From: Pseudomonas paraeruginosa PA7
Lineage (GTDB): Bacteria; Pseudomonadota; Gammaproteobacteria; Pseudomonadales; Pseudomonadaceae
Length of the DNA: 64,000 nucleotides
Assembly: GCF_000017205.1 (NCBI RefSeq)
Contig: NC_009656.1
Span: forward strand, 3,228,001-3,292,000
Direction of reading: 5' to 3'
Shown here: positions 58,787 through 64,000 of the stretch, piece by piece
Layout of the letters: each line of letters begins with the position of its first letter
Numbering within the stretch: the stretch's first letter is position 1
Notes under the pieces: model-generated
The model's database searches: none
Told to the model about the DNA's origin: nothing
Seen by the model: the letters and a program-made list of their open reading frames with translations, nothing else
Program-made: the position numbers and the translations under genes

Positions 58787-59173
58787 TCAGACGCCGGGGC
58801 AGACCGGCGCGCTGTGCAGGACCAGGTCGATGGCTTTCCCCAGTTCCTCCAGGGTCACCGGTTTGAGCAGCACCGGATACGGCGCCGCCGGGTCGATGTC
58901 GACGCGGGTGCTGTCGCTGAGCAGGATGACCCGCATCCGCGGGCGCACCGGCAGGCTGGTCTCGATCAGCAGACTGCCGCTGAACGGCCCGTCGAGCTGT
59001 TCGCTGACCAGGAACAGGTCGATCACCGCGTCCGAGGCCAGGTGGTCGAGGGCCTCGTCGCGATTCGCCGCGCTGAGCACCGCATAGCCTCGGTCGAGGA
59101 GGAATTCCTCTATGCGCCAGAGCTGGTCGGCGTGTTCTTCAAGGACCAGGACGATCCTGTTTTCCCTGTTCAT
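58787..59173 (-). CDS. receiver-only protein lacking the phospho-acceptor aspartate
   Basis: 128 residues from ATG 59173 (GGAGG upstream); the longer frame to 59515 is not conserved. The fold follows a response-regulator receiver: RIVLVLEEHADQLWRIEEFLLDRGYAVLSAANRDEALDHLAS, then IDLFLVSEQL, VILLSDST and VLLKPVTLEEL. The catalytic Lys and Ser/Thr switch are kept and the acidic pair is EE, but the phospho-acceptor position is Ser (LFLVSEQL where LVLLDxxL is expected). So it is a degenerate receiver. It is upstream of ligD on the same strand. Confidence 0.75.
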   Translation of the reverse strand: MNRENRIVLVLEEHADQLWRIEEFLLDRGYAVLSAANRDEALDHLASDAVIDLFLVSEQLDGPFSGSLLIETSLPVRPRMRVILLSDSTRVDIDPAAPYPVLLKPVTLEELGKAIDLVLHSAPVCPGV

Positions 59174-59274
59174 CACGATTCTCCCTCCAGGGTTCCAGGC
59201 CCGGTCCGCTGCAAGGTTCGCGCCGACCGCCGCGCTGTCGCGCGAGGCCCGCCGCTGCCGGGGGGCGTCGCGCA

Positions 59275-59295
59275 CTGATCGCAAAGTGCGATCAG
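59275..59295. repeat. perfect 21-bp palindrome in the divergent region before the receiver gene
   Basis: CTGATCGCA-AAG-TGCGATCAG. It sits between the divergent receiver (59173) and 173-aa membrane protein (59423) genes, so a dimeric repressor operator is plausible. A second small palindrome GTGCAG-A-CTGCAC lies at 59325-59337. Confidence 0.55.
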
Positions 59296-59422
59296 CAGAG
59301 TGCCCGGATCGCCCCACGCCCATCGTGCAGACTGCACGGCCATTTGTCCGCTGGTAAGCCCGCCGGCACCAACCGCCTCGATCGGAGTCCAGCCTGAGAG
59401 ACCACGAGCGAAGGAGCCAGCC

Positions 59423-59944
59423 ATGAGCCCGCCCGACGACGCCGAAGACGATGCGTTCGACCCGCGCGAGTATCCGATCCCGGAGCGCCTGGAAAGCCAG
59501 CGGCGCGCCTGGCATTTCGAACGAGCGGGCCTGTGGGCGCTGCTCGGGTTGATCCTCCTGGCGCTGACCGGGGTGTTCGCCGGCGGGCCTCTGAGTTCGC
59601 GGACGCTGGTCAGCGACAGCGGCAGGCTGGCGATCGCCTACGAGCGCTTCGAACGCAGCGGCGCCTCCAGTCGCCTGCGTATCGACCTGCGCGGCGCACC
59701 GGGCGCCGAGGTCGGCGTGCGCCTGGGGGGCGGCCTGCTACAGGCGCACAGCATCCAGAGCCTGCAACCGCAACCGCTGCGCAGTCACAGCTGGCGCGGC
59801 GGCCTGGAACTGGAGGGGCGGCTCGACGAAGACGGCCGCCTGAGCCTGTTCCTGACACTCTTGCCGAACCAACTCGGCGCAGTCGCCAGCCGGCTGGAGT
59901 TCGCCGGCGAAAGCCTCGCCTTCGACCAGTTCGTCTATCCCTGA
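59423..59944 (+). CDS. single-span membrane protein of unknown function (173 aa)
   Basis: 173 residues. A cytosolic N-terminus with PIPERLESQRRAWHFERAGLW, one membrane helix (about 38-56: ALLGLILLALTGVFAGG), then a periplasmic beta-rich domain (LAIAYERFERSGASSRLRIDL...SQLEFAGESLAFDQFVYP-like). GGAG 8 bases before ATG. It lies 25 bases before the DUF421 gene, so likely one operon. No family recognised. Confidence 0.62.
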   Translation: MSPPDDAEDDAFDPREYPIPERLESQRRAWHFERAGLWALLGLILLALTGVFAGGPLSSRTLVSDSGRLAIAYERFERSGASSRLRIDLRGAPGAEVGVRLGGGLLQAHSIQSLQPQPLRSHSWRGGLELEGRLDEDGRLSLFLTLLPNQLGAVASRLEFAGESLAFDQFVYP

Positions 59945-59969
59945 CTCATCCGTCCCGAGGAGGCGCCCG

Positions 59970-60419
59970 ATGGATTCCGTACTGCGAGCCGCCGCGCTCT
60001 ACCTGGTCCTGCTGATCCTGTTCCGCATCGCCGGGCGGCGTTCCCTGACCGACATCACCACCTTCGACCTGCTCCTGCTGATGATCATCGGCGAAGCCAC
60101 CCAGCAGGCCCTGCTCGGCGACGACTTCTCGCTGGTCAACGCGGTGCTGGTGATCGTCACCCTGATCGTGATCGATGTCGGCCTGTCGCTGCTCAAGCTG
60201 CGCCACCCGAAGATCGACACCCTGATCGAGGGCTCGCCGACGCTGATCGTCGAGCATGGCAGGCCGTTGCGCGCGCGCCTGGTCGAGGCGCGCCTGCGCG
60301 AGGAGGACATTCTCCTCGCCGCCCGCGAAACCCAGGGCCTGGAACGCATGGAGCAGATCCGCTTCGCCATCCTCGAGAAGAACGGCAAGATCTCGATCAT
60401 TCCCGAGCGCGGCGACTGA
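59970..60419 (+). CDS. DUF421/YetF-like membrane protein
   Basis: 149 residues. N-terminal helices (LYLVLLILFRIAGRRSLTDITTFDLLLLMIIGEATQQALL and LVIVTLIVIDVGLS) and the C-terminal DUF421 domain (DTLIEGSPTLIVEHGRPLRARLVEARLREEDILLAARETQGLERMEQIRFAILEKNGKISIIP). Shorter than the usual 200-residue YetF proteins. Family members respond to stress or sporulation signals without known mechanism. GGAGG before the ATG. Its 3' end overlaps the convergent antiporter by 23 bases. Confidence 0.85.
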   Translation: MDSVLRAAALYLVLLILFRIAGRRSLTDITTFDLLLLMIIGEATQQALLGDDFSLVNAVLVIVTLIVIDVGLSLLKLRHPKIDTLIEGSPTLIVEHGRPLRARLVEARLREEDILLAARETQGLERMEQIRFAILEKNGKISIIPERGD

Positions 60420-61761
60420 CGTCGCGCGCCTGGCGTGCCAGCAGCGGCTGCACGCTCAGGCCATGCAGGCAGATGCTCAGGGCGACCATGCTCAGCACCA
60501 GGTCGCTGGCGATGCCGGCCAGCGACGCCGGCAAGCCCTGGTTCAACGCGTGGCTGAGGTAGTACAGGCTGCCGATGCCGCGGATGCCGAACCAGCCGAG
60601 CAGGCGTCGCTGCGCGGGATGCATGAGCCGGCGGCCGACCAGCAGCCAGACCATGGCCGGCCGGCATACGCCGAACAACAGCAGCGCCAGCGGCAGCGCG
60701 CGCCAGTCCCAGTGCTGGTAGAGCATGGCGCCGAGCAGGGTCACCAGCAGCACCTCCAGGGCACGCTCGAGCAGGTTGCCGAAGGACAGCACGTCGAGCA
60801 TCACCGCGCCGGCCGCCACCTTGGGGTGTTCGCTGCGGTCGCTGCCGTATTCGATGGCGGCGCTCACCTGCCCGGCTTCGCGCACGTCGGCGGCGGCCGC
60901 CTGCTCCTCGGCCGGCGCCGAGGACCGGCCGAGGGTCGCCACCTCGGCGTGGCGCAGGCCGATCCCGGCGGCGAAGCTGGCGAGGAAGCCCCAGCCGCCC
61001 AGCGCATCGGCGCCGACATAGGACAGGGCGATCAGCGCCAGGGCCAGGAAGTCATTGGCCGATACCGAGGTGTCGGTATGCCGGGCACGCAGGTGGATGG
61101 CCAGGCGACCAAGGCCGTGGCCCAGGCAATAGCCCACCAGCAGGCCGACGGGGATGGCCCAGAGCACGTCGCGCAGCAGCCACTCCAGGCCGTCGCGGTC
61201 GACCCCGCGTGGCAGGTCGCCGCCCTGCCCTATCAGCAGCAGCGCGGCGACGACGAAGGGAAAGGCGATGCCGTCGTTCAACCCCGCCTCGCCCGACACC
61301 GCATACCGCAGGCGATCGTCGTCGCCGGCGTGATTGACCTGGATCTCGCTGGCCAGCACCGGATCGGTCGGCGCCAGGATCGCCGCCACCAGCAGCGCCA
61401 GGCCCCAGTCAAGGCTGAAGAGGAAGTGCGCACCGAGGGTCAGGCCGAGGATGCAGCCCAGCAGCGCCGGCCCGGCCAGCAGCCAGGCAGCGCTCCAGGC
61501 CGGCGAACGCAGCGGCAGGCGCAGCTTGAGGCCGCCGATGAACAGCGAGATCAGCAACGCCACTTCGCTCAGGTGCTCGAGCCAGCCGCTGATCTCCGGC
61601 AACTCGCTGCGCCATACCTGTAGCCCGGCCGGGCCGATGGCCAGGCCGAACAGCAGGTAGAGGAACGAAGCGCTGACCGGCAGCAGGCGCAGGTAGGCCG
61701 AGGCCAGGCCGAGCGTCAGCAGGATGCAGCCCAGGACCAGCAACCACAGGCTGAAGCTCAT
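60397..61761 (-). CDS. CPA1-family cation:proton antiporter
   Basis: 454 residues with about 12 hydrophobic helices. Antiporter core near residues 115-160: LLVAAILAPTDPVLASEIQ (the family ion-site pattern) and LRYAVSGEAGLNDGIAFPFVVAAL with SGEAGLNDG typical of CPA1 Na+/H+ exchangers. The middle has a hydrophilic loop (about 275-310). Likely exchanges Na+ or K+ for H+ under salt or pH stress. It is 34 bases downstream of the DUF4142 gene on the same strand. Confidence 0.88.
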   Translation of the reverse strand: MSFSLWLLVLGCILLTLGLASAYLRLLPVSASFLYLLFGLAIGPAGLQVWRSELPEISGWLEHLSEVALLISLFIGGLKLRLPLRSPAWSAAWLLAGPALLGCILGLTLGAHFLFSLDWGLALLVAAILAPTDPVLASEIQVNHAGDDDRLRYAVSGEAGLNDGIAFPFVVAALLLIGQGGDLPRGVDRDGLEWLLRDVLWAIPVGLLVGYCLGHGLGRLAIHLRARHTDTSVSANDFLALALIALSYVGADALGGWGFLASFAAGIGLRHAEVATLGRSSAPAEEQAAAADVREAGQVSAAIEYGSDRSEHPKVAAGAVMLDVLSFGNLLERALEVLLVTLLGAMLYQHWDWRALPLALLLFGVCRPAMVWLLVGRRLMHPAQRRLLGWFGIRGIGSLYYLSHALNQGLPASLAGIASDLVLSMVALSICLHGLSVQPLLARQARDVSRRARE

Positions 61762-61795
61762 GCCTGGCCAGGCTCCGCCGCTACCCGCGGAAGCG

Positions 61796-62320
61796 CTACT
61801 TGGATGGGTGCGCCTTGGCCAGTGCGCGGGCCATCTCCAGGTGATGCTTCAGGGTCGGCAGTTGGGTCCTGGCGAACGCCTGCAGGTCGGGATCGGTCAG
61901 GTTGTCCGCGGCCCGGGTGAACAACTCGACGGCCTTCTCATGGGCGGCCACCTGGTTGTTGGCGTAGGCCGGGTCGAAGGAAGCGTCGCGCAGGTCGAGC
62001 AGGGTCGCCTTGGCCTTGTCGGTCAGGCTGGCATCGTCCTCGACCTCGAGCTTCTTGCGCTGGGCCAGGCTACGCAGTTCGGCGTTGACCTTGCCGTGGT
62101 CATCGATCATCTGCTTGGCGAAGACCTTCACATCGGCAGCGGTGCTTTTTTCCAGCGCCATCTTGCCGGCCTCGATTTCCGCCACGCCGGCCGCCGAGGC
62201 CTCGCTGACGAAGGTCTGCGGCGCAGTGGTGTTCATGTCCTGGGCGTTGGCGAAAGGCAGGACCAGCAGTAGCAGGAGCCACGTGGCTCCCTTCAGGGGC
62301 AGGCGAATGGGTCTGTTCAT
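61796..62320 (-). CDS. periplasmic DUF4142 protein
   Basis: 174 residues with a signal peptide (RLPLKGATWLLLLLVLPFANAQD, cleavage near ANA-QD). The DUF4142 domain follows: QTFVSEASAAGVAEIEAGKMALEKSTAADVKVFAKQMIDDHGKVNAEL and ANNQVAAHEKAVELFTRAADNLTDPDLQAFARTQLPTLKHHLEMARAL. Helical ferritin-like proteins of unknown role in the envelope. AlgU-like promoter at 62388-62414 fits an envelope-stress gene. Precedes the antiporter gene. Confidence 0.88.
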   Translation of the reverse strand: MNRPIRLPLKGATWLLLLLVLPFANAQDMNTTAPQTFVSEASAAGVAEIEAGKMALEKSTAADVKVFAKQMIDDHGKVNAELRSLAQRKKLEVEDDASLTDKAKATLLDLRDASFDPAYANNQVAAHEKAVELFTRAADNLTDPDLQAFARTQLPTLKHHLEMARALAKAHPSK

Positions 62321-62387
62321 GATCGTCTCCGTGGCGTGACAAGGTGGATGCCGACATCGGCACGGCGCGGTTCGACGCCGTTGCTGC

Positions 62388-62414
62388 TGTGACGACAGGC
62401 TGCCCGGGCGGTTC
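62388..62414 (-). promoter_or_regulatory. AlgU/RpoE-like promoter for DUF4142 and the antiporter
   Basis: Minus strand: CGGCGAAAAATCT then GAAC (62414-62411), 18 bases, TCACA (62392-62388). It lies 68 bases before the start codon. Confidence 0.6.
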
Positions 62415-62693
62415 AGATTTTTCGCCGGTCAGCGCTGCGCCTGCCCGCCGCCGCGACTGTGCTAATGTCGACGGCCGGTTGCCCGCCCGCTCGATGGCGC
62501 GGCCCGCATATGCCTCCTCCCGCACAGAAGCCACGGCGACCACGAGCGGGCGAAAGCATAAATAGGTTCCTGCGCCTGCAGGCCGGGGTTTTGCGGCATA
62601 TAGCGCCAATCTGGCGGCAAGAACGGCGCCGCCACGGCGGAACCCATCCATCCTGTGCTTTTCGTCCCTTGCCTGGGCCCCCGCCGCGCTTCC

Positions 62694-62699
62694 TATAAT
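62694..62699 (+). promoter_or_regulatory. consensus TATAAT -10 box upstream of the PP-loop gene
   Basis: Perfect sigma-70 -10 hexamer in a GC-rich region; the best upstream -35 (TTGCCT, 62669-62674) has a long 19-base spacer. A long leader follows. Confidence 0.4.
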
Positions 62700-62884
62700 C
62701 GGCTGCGCCGTCCTGCGCCCCGCCAGGGCCGTTCGGCCAGCCCGTTGCGACGAATCAACATGGCGACTCCCCGTTTCGTCCAGACTTCCCCATGGCGCCC
62801 GCGCGCCTCCTTCCCGGCGGAAGTCCGCGCGCGGACAGTTGTCGCAACGGTGTTTCTCGACAGCAGAAGGAAGAGATCCGCAGC

Positions 62885-64000
62885 ATGGCTGGAAAGCACT
62901 ACCAGGAGGCCGACGTTCATAGCGCAGCCCTTTCCCGCATCCGCCTGGTCTTCGAGCATTTCGAGCGCGTCTGCGTCGCGTTCTCCGGCGGCAAGGACAG
63001 CTCGGTGACCCTGCAACTGGCCCTCGACGTGGCTCGCGAGATGGGCCGCGGGCCGCTGGACGTGCTGTTCATCGACCTCGAGGGGCAGTACCGGGCGACG
63101 ATCGAACATGTCAGCGAGATGCTCGGGCATCCCGACGTGCGCCCCTGGTGGGTGTGCCTGCCGCTCAACCTGCGCAACGCCTCCAGCCTGGAGCAGCCCT
63201 ACTGGTGCTGCTGGGAGCCCGAGGCCGAGGCCGACTGGGTACGGCCGCTGCCGCGCCATCCCGGGGTGATCAGCGATCCGTCGTTCTTTCCCTTCTACCG
63301 CTACCGCATGGAGTTCGAGGAATTCGTCGGCGGTTTCAATGCCTGGCTGGCCGGCGAGACGCCCACCGCGTTCCTGGTCGGCATCCGCTCGGACGAATCG
63401 CTCAACCGCTACCTGGCGGTCAGGCGACGCAGCCGCGCCAAGCAATGCGCCTGGACGCCCCCCGGTGGCCCTGCGCCACTGGCATGGAGTGCCCGCGACC
63501 GGCTGAACCCCCACGCGGTGAGCTTCTTTCCGATCTACGACTGGCGCTTCGAGGACCTCTGGCGCTGCGTCGCCGAGCACGGCTATGCCTACAACCGGCT
63601 CTACGACCAGATGTACCGCGCCGGCGTACCCTTCTCGCAGATGCGTATCTGCCAACCCTATGGCGACGACCAGCGCAAGGGGCTCGACCTGTTCCAGCGG
63701 ATCGAGCCGCGAACCTGGGCCCGGGTGGTCCACCGGGTCGCCGGCGCCAACTATGGCGCGCGCTACTGTCGCCAGCGCTTCCTCGGCTACCGCGGCGGCC
63801 TCGGCCTGCCGCCGACCTTCGCCAGCTGGCGCGAGTACAGCCGGTTCCTCCTGCGCAGCATGCCGCCGCCCCTGCGGGGCATCTACCTACGTCGGATCGA
63901 ACGTTTCATCCTGTGGTGGAAGCAGCACGACTACCCGCTTTCCACCTGGCCCGACGCCGGCGTGCCGGCCCTGGAGAACCGGCGCAAGCAACCGTCCTGG
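62885..64000 (+). CDS. PAPS-reductase-like PP-loop protein (DUF3440/IbrA family), C-terminus outside window
   Basis: 372 residues visible, no stop before the window end. The PP-loop SGGKDS is at residues 34-39 (VAFSGGKDSSVTLQLAL), followed by VLFIDLEGQYRATIEHV and PWYCCWEPE-type Cys/Trp motifs, then FLVGIRSDESLNRYLAV and the C-terminal VSFFPIYDWRFEDLWRCVAEHGYAYNRLYDQMYRAGVP. This fits DUF3440 phosphoadenosine-phosphosulfate-reductase-like proteins such as IbrA, which are paired with a ParB-like IbrB. The next gene is not visible. AAGGAAG lies about 11 bases before the ATG. Confidence 0.82.
   Translation, partial: MAGKHYQEADVHSAALSRIRLVFEHFERVCVAFSGGKDSSVTLQLALDVAREMGRGPLDVLFIDLEGQYRATIEHVSEMLGHPDVRPWWVCLPLNLRNASSLEQPYWCCWEPEAEADWVRPLPRHPGVISDPSFFPFYRYRMEFEEFVGGFNAWLAGETPTAFLVGIRSDESLNRYLAVRRRSRAKQCAWTPPGGPAPLAWSARDRLNPHAVSFFPIYDWRFEDLWRCVAEHGYAYNRLYDQMYRAGVPFSQMRICQPYGDDQRKGLDLFQRIEPRTWARVVHRVAGANYGARYCRQRFLGYRGGLGLPPTFASWREYSRFLLRSMPPPLRGIYLRRIERFILWWKQHDYPLSTWPDAGVPALENRRKQPSW

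Larger units (their letters stand above)
62321..62884. other. 564-base gene-free divergent region
   Basis: No convincing gene. The left part carries the DUF4142 promoter. The right part has a TATAAT at 62694-62699 on the plus strand. This leaves a leader of about 180 bases before the PP-loop gene. Two frames covering it (about 60-117 residues) overlap the PP-loop gene or lack ribosome sites and look like noise. Confidence 0.5.

Noticed and set aside
62655-63008. 117-codon plus-strand frame in the leader of the PP-loop gene
   Set aside because: No ribosome site; it overlaps the start of the PP-loop gene in another frame and has low-complexity Ser/Arg content.

Overview
The window is GC-rich (roughly two thirds G+C) and almost fully coding. 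Gene content and order match a Pseudomonas chromosome, closest from memory to the P. aeruginosa PA2134-PA2190 block (hybrid kinase, four-helix-bundle protein, glgA-treZ-malQ-treY-glgX, glgB-treS-glgE, ku, KGG protein, katE, glgP, metallothionein, ligD). The cytochrome bd operon, the carboxylate-amine ligase/diiron-oxidase group, the PQQ glucose dehydrogenase at the left edge and the PP-loop protein at the right edge are parts I do not recall from PAO1 at this place, so the strain or species assignment stays open. No rRNA, tRNA, insertion sequence, integrase or CRISPR array was seen.

Layout. 1-4.6 kb: a cut-off PQQ glucose dehydrogenase, a zinc alcohol dehydrogenase, small membrane proteins and a ferritin-like DUF892 protein. 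4.5-7.1 kb: a cydAB cytochrome bd oxidase followed by a tiny membrane ORF. 7.3-11 kb: a YbdK-type carboxylate-amine ligase facing a heme-oxygenase-like diiron protein plus methyltransferase. 11.3-21.4 kb: a PAS/PAS hybrid histidine kinase and a run of small stress-type proteins (DUF1652, DUF2892-like, M42 peptidase, hemerythrin, PLDc_N-like, DUF2383, DUF3182, DUF3509). 21.7-32.3 kb: glgA-treZ-malQ-treY-DUF2934-glgX. 32.4-38 kb: CBS protein, second zinc alcohol dehydrogenase, and a translationally coupled DUF72/EEP/PLD/UPF0104 set. 38-45.5 kb (minus): glgE-treS-glgB. 45.6-50 kb (minus): KGG protein, katE, Cys-rich mini-protein, MgtC-like protein, an 80-aa protein, ku. 50-54 kb: small proteins and glgP. 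54-59 kb (minus): SDR with an internal amber codon, CinA-type amidase, metallothionein, PLDc_N-like protein, ligD, degenerate receiver. 59-64 kb: small membrane proteins, CPA1 antiporter, DUF4142 protein, and a DUF3440/IbrA-like PP-loop protein running off the end.

The genes read as one abiotic-stress island. Two routes interconvert alpha-glucan and trehalose (GlgA/GlgX/TreY/TreZ and TreS-Mak/GlgE/GlgB, with GlgP and MalQ for turnover). Catalase, ferritin-like, hemerythrin-like and metallothionein proteins handle oxidants and metals, and Ku plus LigD repair double-strand breaks.

The most useful pattern I found by reading is regulatory. At least nine intergenic regions carry GAAC followed after 18-19 bases by TCNNA, often with an A-tract just upstream, always pointing at a stress gene or operon. 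This is the layout of AlgU/RpoE-type (sigma-22) promoters and would tie cydAB, glgE, the KGG-katE operon, DUF892, DUF4142, CBS and others into one extracytoplasmic-stress regulon.
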